Below are positions 1 to 8,125 of a stretch of 33,799 bases of DNA, in pieces. The DNA is from Enterococcus sp. (GTDB lineage: Bacteria; Bacillota; Bacilli; Lactobacillales; Enterococcaceae), in NCBI RefSeq assembly GCF_022711995.1, contig NZ_JALAHI010000003.1:1-33799 (forward strand). Direction: 5' to 3'. How positions within the stretch are numbered: position 1 is the first letter of the stretch; each line of letters starts with the position of its first letter. Position numbers and translations under genes: made by a program. Under the pieces are notes generated by a model. That model had not been told where the DNA came from and made no database searches. It saw only the letters and a list, made by a program, of their open reading frames with translations.

Positions 1-302
1 AAAAAAAAAAAAAAAAATAATTAAACGAAAAATAAAAATTAATAAAATATCGCTTATAATTTGTGCAGTTTTTCATTAATTATTTTAATCCAATTCTCAT
101 TTATTTCCTTCCATCTTCTCACCCCTTTAGAGAATCAGTAGATACAACTTGATGGTTCAACATAGGAATATAGAAGGTTTCGTAGCATTTTTATCCTTCA
201 GCAAGTCAGCAGTATGCAAATTTTCAGCATGGCTCGTGGAAACTCGATTTGTATTTTTCCTCACAGAAAACCAAAAGGAAAAGCCACCGCTTCAAAGAAC
301 AG
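1..302. other. AT-rich window edge, no gene seen
   Basis: The first 17 bases are all A, followed by very AT-rich sequence to about position 60. Neither strand carries a reading frame with a ribosome site and recognisable product. Any gene beyond the left edge cannot be judged from here. Confidence 0.5.
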
Positions 303-345
303 AAAAACTGTAAGCCAAAATGAATGGCGTGCATTTTGGCCACAG
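303..345 (-). terminator. Intrinsic terminator of the Mga-family regulator gene
   Basis: Perfect 9-bp stem, GCCAAAATG (314-322) with CATTTTGGC (332-340), 9-nt loop, extended outward by CTGT/ACAG (308-311 with 342-345). Read on the minus strand the hairpin is followed by five T (303-307). It lies 54 bp downstream of the stop codon at 399. Confidence 0.7.
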
Positions 346-398
346 CAAATTCCCTTCTTGCGAATAGCAAGTTGTTTTTGAGATGGATCCTGCAATGA

Positions 399-1925
399 TT
401 ATTGAACAGAGACATCTTGTGTTATCTCATGAGTTTCAAAAACCGCACTCACTACTTGCTGTGAAAAGACGATCACATTTTCTTGAAGGATGTGGTCTCT
501 TCTGATTGACTCAATTTTCTTCGTCAATCGTTCGATCTCTAAGCTATTGATTGCGCCACTCATGTAAATCGCCGAGCGATTTTGGTACGTATTTGAGATG
601 ATGATATCTGGTTCTTCGACTAATGATTCTGCAGCGATAAAGTCAACGTTGTAGAGTGCCGAAAAAATCTTTTTCAGTTGCGTAATGAAAAATAATTCAA
701 AGGAATAGGGAAAATCGGTTTCTACGGAAACAACGATTTTTTTCTCAAATAAAGTAGGTGTGATCAGTGACGTATAGGCAAGAACATAGCGCAAAAGGAG
801 ATACTCTTGTTTTTCTGTCAGCTTTCCCGTTGTATTGCCAAAACAAATGGAACGAATTTTATTCACAAGTACAGGATAGTAGTGACGATAATAGCGGATA
901 ATTTCAGAATCCGAGCCAACTTCCAAGAACCCATCAAACGCATCATAAAACGAGTGGGCCGCCAAAAGAATGCCGAAAACATTTTTCTCGTTTCCACCAT
1001 TTAATGGTAAGGTTAATTTTTCTGATAACGTGACTGCTTCCAGGTAAACCGGGTCTTTTTCTCTTTCCCAAAAATCTATAATTGGTTTGTAGGTCGTTTT
1101 TTTGGCATAAAACTGAGTCGAAGTCTGCAACATCAAAAATAAGAAATAGATGCTTTCATCCCTAAAGAAACTATATTGGAAAAAGGACCCTTTGATGTTT
1201 TGAAACTCTTTTTCAAAAAGATCCTGCGTCATATTGATCGACCATTGAGGCAATTCTTTCTTTTTCAGTCGATTTCCTTTTTTATCTCGCAAAATATTTA
1301 GTGCAATTAAATAGCACCATTTATCAATAATGGATTCTTTCAGATTAAAATCAAAATTTGGTAAGATTCTTTGAACAAATAATTCTTTGATATGCGCGTA
1401 ATTCAGTTCGGAATAGGGCCATTGCCCGCCTTTACATATCGTCCAAAAAAACGAATGACCAAAATAACGAATCTGACTTTCTGACCCTTCAATCACGATC
1501 CGTCTGTTTTTGGTCCCGATCTTTAATTCAAAACGCTCCAAACTTTGATTGATACAATAAAACTTTTTTCTTAGATTTGAAAGGCTTATGTAATTCAATT
1601 CACAAAACTCTTCAATTTTAATTCTTTTGGACAACAGACAATGCTCGATTACCTGATAAATGACTGATTGATTATAAATTTCATGTTGGATATCAAAATA
1701 AACATTTTTATCTCCACTAAAGGAACAACCTAACGCCTTCTTAATTTGGATTGCTCGCGGATCGATTTTTTGTAATTCATTAAGAATACTATCCGTTGTT
1801 TTCCGATTCACATTCAGTCTTTCTGACAAATTGACGATTGTTACAAAACTGTTTGACTGATAAATATAACGCAGACAATTGATCATTAATTGGGTGCGTT
1901 TTTCAAAAAGATCCTGAATAATCAT
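399..1925 (-). CDS. Mga-family transcriptional regulator (HTH, PRD-like, EIIB-like)
   Basis: Predicted 508-aa stand-alone regulator of the Mga/AtxA/PRD class. An N-terminal winged-helix region (about residues 1-70) contains an HTH-like stretch, LSERLNVNRKTTDSILNEL. A long helical middle follows, as in PRD-like regions. The C-terminus (about 410-490), with IVVSVETDFPYSFELFFI and PDIIISNTY, resembles a PTS EIIB-like fold. Family knowledge says such proteins link sugar-PTS state to surface or virulence gene expression; the targets here are unknown. The frame stays open upstream to 2018, but AAAGGAGG lies 5 nt before the ATG at 1925, which fixes the start. It is monocistronic, with its own terminator at 303-345. 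Family call fairly sure; regulon unknown. Confidence 0.75.
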   Translation of the reverse strand: MIIQDLFEKRTQLMINCLRYIYQSNSFVTIVNLSERLNVNRKTTDSILNELQKIDPRAIQIKKALGCSFSGDKNVYFDIQHEIYNQSVIYQVIEHCLLSKRIKIEEFCELNYISLSNLRKKFYCINQSLERFELKIGTKNRRIVIEGSESQIRYFGHSFFWTICKGGQWPYSELNYAHIKELFVQRILPNFDFNLKESIIDKWCYLIALNILRDKKGNRLKKKELPQWSINMTQDLFEKEFQNIKGSFFQYSFFRDESIYFLFLMLQTSTQFYAKKTTYKPIIDFWEREKDPVYLEAVTLSEKLTLPLNGGNEKNVFGILLAAHSFYDAFDGFLEVGSDSEIIRYYRHYYPVLVNKIRSICFGNTTGKLTEKQEYLLLRYVLAYTSLITPTLFEKKIVVSVETDFPYSFELFFITQLKKIFSALYNVDFIAAESLVEEPDIIISNTYQNRSAIYMSGAINSLEIERLTKKIESIRRDHILQENVIVFSQQVVSAVFETHEITQDVSVQ

Positions 1926-2126
1926 GTTTTCCTCCTTTGATGAATAGACGCGTTCTTTTAAGTACGCCTCTCTATATGATTCGTATAAACTTACAAAATG
2001 ATTAAAGGTATACATCAATTTTTAAGTTAATTTTAAACTTTTGTCGAATAATGTGCTCTTTTTCCCAAAAAATGAAGGCAGATGATCTCTCATTGAATCC
2101 AACGGGAGCCTTTTTATTGTAAAAAA

Positions 2127-2205
2127 ACGCGTCATAGCTTTCTGCAGGTATGTTCTTAATCGATCCGATAACCCTCTGATTGCTTTAATTCAGCAATCAT
2201 TTTTT
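2127..2205 (+). ncRNA. Candidate small RNA (promoter plus terminator, no ORF)
   Basis: Weak candidate. A possible promoter, TTGAAT (2093-2098), 16-nt spacer, TATTGT (2115-2120), would start a transcript near 2127. A good intrinsic terminator ends at 2205, giving about 79 nt. No plus-strand gene lies upstream to explain the terminator, and no start codon with ribosome site lies inside. The promoter hexamers are only 4/6 matches. Confidence 0.25.
2177..2205 (+). terminator. Plus-strand intrinsic terminator without an upstream gene
   Basis: Perfect 8-bp stem TGATTGCT (2177-2184) with AGCAATCA (2192-2199), 7-nt loop, then six T (2200-2205). It points along the plus strand between two minus-strand genes, so it ends no annotated gene. 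Confidence 0.5.
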
Positions 2206-2471
2206 AATGAGAATTTAACCCTACTGAATTTAAATTATAAAGTGAATCTGACACCTTAGAAATCCGATTCCGGAAAACTAACTAACGTTTTTTTACATTA
2301 CTCTTGTCATTTATTTTGAAAGGTTACCAAAAAATTCCGAAAATTCCTTATGAATAAAGAATTATCTACGAAAAGGAAGTTTCTCCTTTTCCCGGCAGCT
2401 ACATCCCCCAACAATACGTTGTTACTTATTCGGGAAAAACAAATGCCTCTAATTTATCTTACATCATCAAA

Positions 2472-2503
2472 AAAAAGACCTCTGAGTTCACTCAGAGGCC
2501 TCT
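2472..2503 (-). terminator. Intrinsic terminator of the DUF697 gene
   Basis: CCTCTGAG (2479-2486) pairs perfectly with CTCAGAGG (2491-2498) around a 4-nt loop. On the minus strand wobble and A-T pairs extend the stem, and a run of T follows. It sits about 60 bp past the stop at 2565. Confidence 0.75.
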
Positions 2504-2564
2504 AAAAAAAACGATACTTTTTTATTTTCTTCTTTTTTACATCCCGCTGCCGATAATCGGTCGT

Positions 2565-3269
2565 TCAGTGAGATGACTTGTTGCGGGCTTTTGTTAATGC
2601 TTTAAAGAGCGTATGGTATTGTCCTTTAAAGGACATGGCTTGTTCAAAGATATCTTCGCCGTCATTCAGCATCTTGACCGTGACCCAGCCTAAAGACTCT
2701 GTGATAGCACTCGCCACTCCAGCATTGATCGTTGCACCGGCGATGGTCCCGACTCCTGGTACGAATTTGATGATATTGCCGACTGCACTTCTTCCTAAGC
2801 TGACGACCACCAACTCTTTGGAAATGCTCTTAGCGATCCCCTCTACCCATGATTGACCGAACAATTTGTGCAATCTTGCCATCATCGTCATTTGGACAGG
2901 CACCAGTAGGATGGCATCTGAAAATGGAATGGGTGAACAACCAATGATGGCTGCTGTTAATGATGCTGCATGAATGATTCGATGTGCTTTCTTCTTCGTT
3001 GCATCATCCACACCGATTAAAAATTCTGCGAAGACTGCATCAAATTGCGTACGGCTTTTTGCTTGGATTTTTTCTGCCATAAGCTTTGACTTCTCAAAAG
3101 AGCGTCGAATGATTCCTGCTGTTTTGCTTGGTAGTTTGGTTAAAACTTCTGCAAAGAAAGATTGAAACTCTTCTTGTTCTGCCGATTCTTTCACTGGTTC
3201 ATCCACTTGTTGCAGCAAAATCTCTTTTTGAGATTTTTTATTTTTGGAAGTGTTTTTCTTTAATTTCAT
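2565..3269 (-). CDS. DUF697 (YcjF-like) membrane-associated protein
   Basis: 234-aa protein with a Lys-rich N-terminus (about residues 1-20), a charged helical part, then two hydrophobic Gly/Ala-rich stretches around residues 100-130 (AIIGCSPIPFSDAILLVPVQ) and 160-190 (FVPGVGTIAGATINAGVASA). This layout is typical of DUF697 domains, which in relatives follow an Era-like GTPase; no GTPase domain is present here. Function unknown. The frame is open to a GTG at 3278 inside the Shine-Dalgarno, but AAAGGTGG followed 5 nt later by ATG at 3269 is the better start. Single gene with its own terminator. Confidence 0.65.
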   Translation of the reverse strand: MKLKKNTSKNKKSQKEILLQQVDEPVKESAEQEEFQSFFAEVLTKLPSKTAGIIRRSFEKSKLMAEKIQAKSRTQFDAVFAEFLIGVDDATKKKAHRIIHAASLTAAIIGCSPIPFSDAILLVPVQMTMMARLHKLFGQSWVEGIAKSISKELVVVSLGRSAVGNIIKFVPGVGTIAGATINAGVASAITESLGWVTVKMLNDGEDIFEQAMSFKGQYHTLFKALTKARNKSSH

Positions 3270-3347
3270 AAAAACCACCTTTAATGATTAGTTGTCACAG
3301 ATTGAGTTGCTTTCTCAACCTCTTATTTTCATCATACACTAACAAAC

Positions 3348-3376
3348 AAAAATCACCTAAAGCCGCGCTTCAGGTG
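3348..3376 (-). terminator. Hairpin with T tract in the DUF697 upstream region
   Basis: Read on the minus strand, CACCTGAAGC pairs with GCTTTAGGTG over ten pairs (one G-U) around a GCG loop (3354-3376), followed by ATTTTTGTTTG. It lies about 80 bp upstream of the DUF697 start. It could be an attenuator in a leader or insulation between divergent units; which is unknown. Confidence 0.4.
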
Positions 3377-3456
3377 TTATAATTCTTAACAGAAGCGCAA
3401 GAAGTCAACTTCTTTCTAACAGAAAAGCTAATATGATCGATCCAACGATACCCCCT

Positions 3457-3485
3457 TTAAACGAGAGCCTCTCCCGTGGTATAAT
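3457..3485 (+). promoter_or_regulatory. Extended -10 promoter for the ABC exporter
   Basis: TATAAT at 3480-3485 preceded by TG-G (3477-3479) forms an extended -10, with TTAAAC as a weak -35 at 3457-3462 (17-nt spacer). A second extended -10, TGTTATAAT, lies at 3375-3383. Either gives a long leader (about 140 or 240 nt) before the start at 3632. Confidence 0.5.
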
Positions 3486-3570
3486 GACTACTTGTTTCTT
3501 GGGTATTAATGAAAGTGTCATAACCTCTATTCAGAGAAGCATGTCTAATCGAGCGTGTTTTACTCATATA

Positions 3571-3586
3571 GGCAGCAGCTGCTGCC
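3571..3586. repeat. Perfect 16-bp palindrome in the exporter leader
   Basis: GGCAGCAGCTGCTGCC reads the same on both strands, in an otherwise AT-rich leader. It lies 45 bp before the start codon at 3632 and about 28 bp before the ribosome site. It could be an operator or an RNA/DNA dimer site; no regulator gene is adjacent. Confidence 0.55.
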
Positions 3587-3631
3587 AATCCCCTACAACA
3601 AATCATCAATTGACAAGGAGATAATCAATCA

Positions 3632-4567
3632 ATGACCTACGCACTTGAAATAAAGGATTTAAAAAAAGTCTATGGGACGGGTGTCGAAGCCTTACGCGGC
3701 ATCAATTTGACCGTTGAAGAAGGCGACTTTTATGCCCTGTTGGGACCGAACGGCGCTGGAAAATCAACAACTATCGGAATCATTACCTCTTTAGTAAATA
3801 AATCCTCTGGCAGTGTCAACGTTTTCGGCTATGATTTGGACAAAGAATTGGTTCAAGTCAAACAACAAATCGGTTTAGTTCCTCAAGAATTCAATTTCAA
3901 TCCCTTTGAAACCGTTCAGCAAATCGTCGTCAATCAAGCGGGCTACTATGGTGTTCCTCGCAAAGAAGCCATTGCTCGCAGTGAAAAATACTTGAAGCAA
4001 TCCAATTTGTGGGAAAAACGCGATGTTCGCGCACGGATGCTTTCTGGAGGAATGAAACGCCGTTTAATGATTGCCCGGGCACTGATGCATGAGCCACGAC
4101 TCTTGATCCTCGACGAACCTACTGCTGGGGTAGATATTGAGTTGCGACGGGAAATGTGGGCCTTTCTGCAAGAACTGAATAAAAATGGCACGACGATCAT
4201 TTTAACGACCCACTACTTAGAAGAAGCAGAAATGCTCTGCCGTAACATCGGGATCATACAATCCGGTGAACTGATCGAAAATACCAGCATGAAATCACTT
4301 TTATCTAAATTGCAATTCGAGACATTCCTTTTTGATTTGGATACTTATGAGAAACCACCAATGATTACAGGATACACAAGCACCTTTGAAGATGATCAGA
4401 CGATCGCTGTCGAAGTTGAACGAAATCAAGGAGTCAATGATTTATTTGAGCAATTTAGCAAGCAAGGAATCAAAGTTCTTTCCATGCGCAACAAATCGAA
4501 TCGCCTAGAGGAACTCTTCTTGAAATTAACCGAAGAAAAGCATGAAACGAGGGAAAAAAATGTTTAG
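3632..4567 (+). CDS. ABC-2 type exporter, ATP-binding subunit (YadG-like)
   Basis: 311-aa cytoplasmic ATPase that would energise the permease encoded next. Walker A GPNGAGKST at residues 38-46, Q-loop near 85 (VPQEFNF), signature LSGGMKRR at 137-144, Walker B with catalytic Glu (LLILDEPTAGVD, 157-168) and an H-loop (LTTHYLEEAE). The C-terminal 80 residues form the accessory region common in DrrA/YadG-type exporters. AAGGAG lies 10-11 nt before the ATG. Its last 8 nt overlap the permease gene, so the two are translationally coupled. Substrate unknown: relatives export drugs, lipids or polysaccharides. Confidence 0.85.
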   Translation: MTYALEIKDLKKVYGTGVEALRGINLTVEEGDFYALLGPNGAGKSTTIGIITSLVNKSSGSVNVFGYDLDKELVQVKQQIGLVPQEFNFNPFETVQQIVVNQAGYYGVPRKEAIARSEKYLKQSNLWEKRDVRARMLSGGMKRRLMIARALMHEPRLLILDEPTAGVDIELRREMWAFLQELNKNGTTIILTTHYLEEAEMLCRNIGIIQSGELIENTSMKSLLSKLQFETFLFDLDTYEKPPMITGYTSTFEDDQTIAVEVERNQGVNDLFEQFSKQGIKVLSMRNKSNRLEELFLKLTEEKHETREKNV

Positions 4568-5330
4568 TCTTTACTTTACAGCATTAAAAAGTTTAGCGGT
4601 CAAAGAAACCAACCGCTATTTGCGAATTTGGGTCCAAACGCTGGTACCGCCAGTGATAACGACATCGTTGTATTTTATTATCTTTGGAAAAATGATTGGC
4701 GGACGCATCGGTGAAATGGGCGGCTTCTCCTACATGGAATTTATTGTTCCCGGATTGATCATGATGTCGACGATCACTAGTTCTTACGCGAATGTCTCTT
4801 CTTCTTTCTTTTCTCAGAAGTTCCAAAAGAACATTGAAGAACTCTTGGTTGCTCCCGTACCTACTCATGTGATTATCTGGGGCTTTGTCTTCGGAGGTTT
4901 AGGCAGAAGTATTTTAGTTGGTGCACTGGTCACCGTAATTTCGCTATTTTTTGTGCCTCTCCATGTTTATTCATGGGTCATGGTTATTCTGACATTAGTG
5001 ATGACCGCGATTCTTTTCTCATTAGCTGGTCTGCTAAACGGCATCTTTGCTCAATCCTTTGATGATGTGTCGATCGTGCCGACATTTGTGTTGCAGCCGT
5101 TGACTTATTTAGGAGGTGTCTTCTACTCCATTTCGATGCTGCCTCCCATTTGGCAAGCAATCTCCAAAGTAAATCCAATCGTTTATATGATCTCTGGCTT
5201 CCGTTATGGCTTTTTAGGCACAAGAGACGTGCCGATTTTCATCTCCATTCTGATTCTAGTATTGTTTATTCTTGTTTTGTACGGCATCTGCTGGAAGTTA
5301 ATTGAAAAAGGCCGCGGTCTCCGCAGTTAA
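4560..5330 (+). CDS. ABC-2 type exporter, permease subunit (YadH-like)
   Basis: 256-aa integral membrane protein with about six hydrophobic segments, including one near residues 25-45 (TLVPPVITTSLYFIIFG) and the terminal ISILILVLFILVLYGICW. The stretch LTYLGGVFYSISMLPPIWQ matches the ABC-2 permease signature region. GAGGG six nt upstream supports the ATG at 4560; an ATG at 4542 in the same frame has no good ribosome site. It partners the ATPase upstream and is followed by a strong terminator. Confidence 0.82.
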   Translation: MFSLYFTALKSLAVKETNRYLRIWVQTLVPPVITTSLYFIIFGKMIGGRIGEMGGFSYMEFIVPGLIMMSTITSSYANVSSSFFSQKFQKNIEELLVAPVPTHVIIWGFVFGGLGRSILVGALVTVISLFFVPLHVYSWVMVILTLVMTAILFSLAGLLNGIFAQSFDDVSIVPTFVLQPLTYLGGVFYSISMLPPIWQAISKVNPIVYMISGFRYGFLGTRDVPIFISILILVLFILVLYGICWKLIEKGRGLRS

Positions 5331-5365
5331 AAATCGAATAACTGTCTTTCTACGACACAACCAAC

Positions 5366-5409
5366 AAGGCTGTGCCAAGAACTAAGAGGGTTCTTGCCAC
5401 AGCCTTTTT
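5366..5409 (+). terminator. Intrinsic terminator of the ABC exporter operon
   Basis: AAGGCTGTG (5366-5374) pairs with CACAGCCTT, with an inner CAAGAAC/GTTCTTG arm, followed by a T tract ending at 5409. It abuts the stop of the convergent glycosyltransferase gene. The minus-strand side lacks a good T tract. Confidence 0.8.
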
Positions 5410-6720
5410 CTAATTCTTTTTGCCTTGCCTTTCTGGACTGACCCAGACACCACTTCCGTGACCAAGAATCGTTTTGACTGCTGGAATGAAAGTCGTTACG
5501 ATCGTTAAAGCATTGACCATCCAATAAAGCAGCATATAAAATGGGGCAAAAATGAAATACTTAATTTTCCTACCGGCATCATCTACCAGTAAACTCGTTA
5601 ACAGCTGCATGATGCCGGCAATCATTTCAAAACAAACAAAGAGGAATGCCATTGTCAGCATATGGTACATTCGTTCAATATTTCCTTCCACTGCAAAACG
5701 TAGAAATGAAAAGATAAACAGTGCTGAAGAGATCCAGAAAAAGAAAGACCAGATAATACTCAAGCTTTGATCCACAAACATAACTGTCCGACCCACATTT
5801 TGAAAAGGATGAGCAAACACTTTCTTGAAGTTCGTCAGCCAAACCTCGGTTCCTCCTTTGGCCCAACGTTTTCGTTGGCGATAAAGCATCTTCATAGTCT
5901 CAGGTACTTCCATGAAAAACATGATTCGTGGCGCAAACAATGACAGCCATCCTTTAAACTGGTGATCCCAGGCAATACTAATATCTTCGGTAGCACGATT
6001 TTGCCGAAACAGCCCTACATCGATCAAAGCATTCTTGCGATACATCGTATTGGCACCGCTATAAGCGTAGATGACACCCAGTACCCCAATTTGCGTTCTT
6101 TTGATAATCCCGACGATACTGGAAAACTCAATCGTTTGTGATTTACTGATAATCGTCGTTCGATTCTGGACATCCATATTTGCAGTGATTGCTGAAATAT
6201 TCACTGAATCTTGGCGAATGAAATAATTGACATACTTCCAGAGCGCATCTGGCTCAGGTACCGTATCCGCATCATTGCTCAAAATCAGTTCGCCATTTGC
6301 AAAACCAACCCCAATATTAAACGCATGAGCTTTCCCTTGATTCTTCTGGATACGTACTACTCGCAACTTAGGATAGATTTGCTGCAATCTTTCAAGGATT
6401 TCTGGTGTCTGATCCGTTGAGCCATCATCTGTTACCAAAACTTCATAGTTAGAATAATTCAGTTTGTTCATCAAATAATGAATCGTCTCTTCAATGACGA
6501 CCTCCTCATTATGGGCGGGAACCATGATCGTGATCATCGGTTCTACTTCCTCAGGAATGGGAATCCATTCCTTTTGTTGGTATTTAAACACGAAGGTATG
6601 GCATAACACGCCAATAAACCAAGCAAAGCCTCCTAAAATCGGGTAGGTAAAGAGAATCGCGACAAGGATAAAGAGCAGAAAATCTAAGACGGGATACCCC
6701 GTATCAATTATTTCGATCAC
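5410..6720 (-). CDS. PgaC/IcaA-like family 2 glycosyltransferase
   Basis: 436-aa membrane glycosyltransferase, about the size of PNAG synthases PgaC/IcaA. N-terminal membrane helices (about 10-45), then a GT2 core: VPAHNEE (68-73), DDGSTD (98-103), DAD (150-152, metal/UDP), TED (244-246, proposed catalytic base) and QRKRW (282-286). Two to four membrane helices follow from about 310. Family knowledge suggests processive synthesis of an extracellular polysaccharide such as poly-beta-1,6-GlcNAc; the sugar is not proven. Start is GTG at 6720 after AAGGGGGG, sharing four bases (GTGA) with the upstream stop. No deacetylase (PgaB/IcaB) or IcaC gene is adjacent. Confidence 0.78.
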   Translation of the reverse strand: MIEIIDTGYPVLDFLLFILVAILFTYPILGGFAWFIGVLCHTFVFKYQQKEWIPIPEEVEPMITIMVPAHNEEVVIEETIHYLMNKLNYSNYEVLVTDDGSTDQTPEILERLQQIYPKLRVVRIQKNQGKAHAFNIGVGFANGELILSNDADTVPEPDALWKYVNYFIRQDSVNISAITANMDVQNRTTIISKSQTIEFSSIVGIIKRTQIGVLGVIYAYSGANTMYRKNALIDVGLFRQNRATEDISIAWDHQFKGWLSLFAPRIMFFMEVPETMKMLYRQRKRWAKGGTEVWLTNFKKVFAHPFQNVGRTVMFVDQSLSIIWSFFFWISSALFIFSFLRFAVEGNIERMYHMLTMAFLFVCFEMIAGIMQLLTSLLVDDAGRKIKYFIFAPFYMLLYWMVNALTIVTTFIPAVKTILGHGSGVWVSPERQGKKN

Positions 6721-7226
6721 AATGAACCCCCCTTATCTTTGTAGAGTTGAGCAATTTCCGTTTCCGACAAGTTTTGCTCCGGTTTTACTTCGTAGTAACA
6801 GACAGAATGGCGCATCTCTTCAGGACCAAAACGAGCATCGAAAAACGCTTCCAAGATTTCTTTGCGCTGTTCCAATTTTCTTTCGTCATGCAAGACTTCT
6901 TTTTGTAAAGTACGGTGAAAATGGCGGTTGTTCCGCAACGTCAAGAATACAAAAAGAATAAGTAAAAAAAGAAACGAAACAGCCAAAAAAAGAGCTAACA
7001 ATTTAAAAACTGTTGCTTCTTCAATATACGTTCTGAATCGTATTTGAGCTGCTGTTTGTGGATAGAAAACAGGAAAAGCAATCCACACAAACGGAACGAT
7101 CACGGCAACCCAGGCGACAAGCGTCAAAAATGATTGCCTTAGTTTCAACCCCACATGTCCTTTTTCAAAAAATGAATCTGAAACCAACTGTTTACTAACT
7201 TCTTCTCTCGTAATCCTTTTCTTCAT
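6717..7226 (-). CDS. Small two-helix membrane protein, PgaD-like partner
   Basis: 169-aa protein with two membrane helices (about residues 32-54 and 72-97) and a charged cytoplasmic C-terminus (about 98-169). I see no enzyme motif. The layout and overlap with the glycosyltransferase gene match PgaD, the accessory subunit of PNAG synthases, but sequence alone does not prove homology. GAGGAGGA, 6 nt before the ATG at 7226, fixes the start although the frame continues upstream. Four-base overlap means coupled translation. Confidence 0.6.
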   Translation of the reverse strand: MKKRITREEVSKQLVSDSFFEKGHVGLKLRQSFLTLVAWVAVIVPFVWIAFPVFYPQTAAQIRFRTYIEEATVFKLLALFLAVSFLFLLILFVFLTLRNNRHFHRTLQKEVLHDERKLEQRKEILEAFFDARFGPEEMRHSVCYYEVKPEQNLSETEIAQLYKDKGGSL

Positions 7227-7385
7227 CCTACATCCTCCTCTTTTACTTGGATGGATCTTTTTCCAAAGATGCCTCACCTTTTGACAAAAAGAAAAGTCAA
7301 CAAATGATCGCCTTCATAAAAATCCCCCTTGTCCAAAACGAAAAATTTTTATTGAATGACACTTTTGGAAAGTCAGCTCCAAACG

Positions 7386-7413
7386 AGTATATTTATAGTG
7401 TAGTAGAATCCAA
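7386..7413 (-). promoter_or_regulatory. Likely promoter of the PgaDC-like operon
   Basis: On the minus strand: TTGGAT (7408-7413), 16-nt spacer, TATACT (7386-7391). It follows the terminator of the upstream VOC gene and gives a leader of about 150 nt. Confidence 0.4.
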
Positions 7414-7416
7414 TCT

Positions 7417-7446
7417 AAAGAAAAAGAAACTAGCTTACGCCAGTTT
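7417..7446 (-). terminator. Intrinsic terminator of the VOC gene
   Basis: On the minus strand AAACTGGC pairs with GCTAGTTT (8 bp, one G-U) around a GTAA loop, followed by CTTTTTCTTT. It lies about 100 bp after the stop at 7547. Confidence 0.65.
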
Positions 7447-7546
7447 CCATGTGATTTTATTCATTTACTTGCACTTCATAACCAATGAATATCCTTGCCC
7501 TGTCAATGATTTAGCTGCAATGAATTCTTTGGAGATGAGCGACGTT

Positions 7547-7960
7547 TTATTCGGCGGCTCCATACCCTTTCATCCAGACGGATTCCAATTGATTGCCATC
7601 GGGATCAATGACTTCAAAGCCAAGCATTTCTTCTTCGGGAATCCCCATCTCAACTTGAAAGGAGTGGCCGCCATTGGCCTCAGCCGCTTTTGCAAATTTA
7701 CGTGCTCCTTCTGGCGTATCAAAACTAAAAGCAATCAACGCAGCATTGGTCTTTTGCGTATCTGCAATCTCTCTTCCATTTAAAAACTGTTCATAAAATG
7801 CATATTCTGACAGCATCACCCAGATCGTCTCATTCCACATCATTCCACTTGACGTTTCATTCGAAAATTCCTCATTTTTGCTAAAGCCCAACGCTTCATA
7901 AAAACTAGTAGCTCGCTTGATATCTCGAACCGGAAAATTGATAAAAACCATCTTTCCCAT
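7547..7960 (-). CDS. VOC-family (glyoxalase/bleomycin-resistance fold) protein
   Basis: 137-aa single-domain protein with paired beta-alpha-beta-beta-beta modules: MVFINFPVRDIKRATSFYEA at the N-terminus and GFEVIDPDGNQLESVWM near the C-terminus, both typical of the family. Members bind or process small molecules, often with a divalent metal; the substrate cannot be told. AAAGGAGG 8 nt before the ATG at 7960 fixes the start; a TTG at 7981 overlaps the ribosome site and is unlikely. Monocistronic. Confidence 0.75.
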   Translation of the reverse strand: MGKMVFINFPVRDIKRATSFYEALGFSKNEEFSNETSSGMMWNETIWVMLSEYAFYEQFLNGREIADTQKTNAALIAFSFDTPEGARKFAKAAEANGGHSFQVEMGIPEEEMLGFEVIDPDGNQLESVWMKGYGAAE

Positions 7961-8008
7961 GATATTTTCCTCCTTTGACAAACCTCAGTGACACGCCTTT
8001 GTTTCTAT

Positions 8009-8037
8009 ATTATAAAGGGGATAATCAAATATCCAAA
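8009..8037 (-). promoter_or_regulatory. Promoter of the VOC gene
   Basis: On the minus strand: TTTGGA (8032-8037), 17-nt spacer, TATAAT (8009-8014), about 50 bp before the start at 7960. Confidence 0.5.
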
Positions 8038-8060
8038 ACAATCAATTTGAGCGTATATTC

Positions 8061-8125
8061 ACAAAAAAAACAATGCCTGTCACTTTTAGGGATTATCCTT
8101 TTTCCCCATGCCAGCTGCATTGTTT
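8061..8125 (-). terminator. Terminator overlapping the 3' end of the ATL gene
   Basis: On the minus strand AAACAATGC (8117-8125, inside the last codons of the gene ending at 8093) pairs with GCATTGTTT (8068-8076), followed by a long T tract. A smaller GGGG/TCCC arm lies inside. It would end the transpeptidase-ATL operon. Confidence 0.65.

Larger units (their letters stand above)
1926..2473. other. AT-rich intergenic region with orphan signals
   Basis: About 550 bp with no convincing protein gene. It must hold the promoter of the Mga-family gene (minus), but I see no clear -35/-10 pair. It also holds a plus-strand hairpin with a T tract (2177-2205) and an 8-bp inverted repeat (GAAAAGGA at 2370-2377 with TCCTTTTC at 2384-2391, 6-nt loop) of unknown role. 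Confidence 0.5.

Noticed and set aside
1-17. Run of 17 A at the window edge
   Set aside because: Could be an assembly edge or part of a terminator outside the window; nothing further can be supported.
224-415. 63-aa minus-strand reading frame downstream of the Mga-family gene
   Set aside because: No ribosome site, no recognisable product, and it contains the terminator hairpin of the upstream gene.
7247-7783. 178-aa plus-strand reading frame
   Set aside because: Lies antisense to the VOC gene and across its terminator, without a ribosome site or family resemblance.
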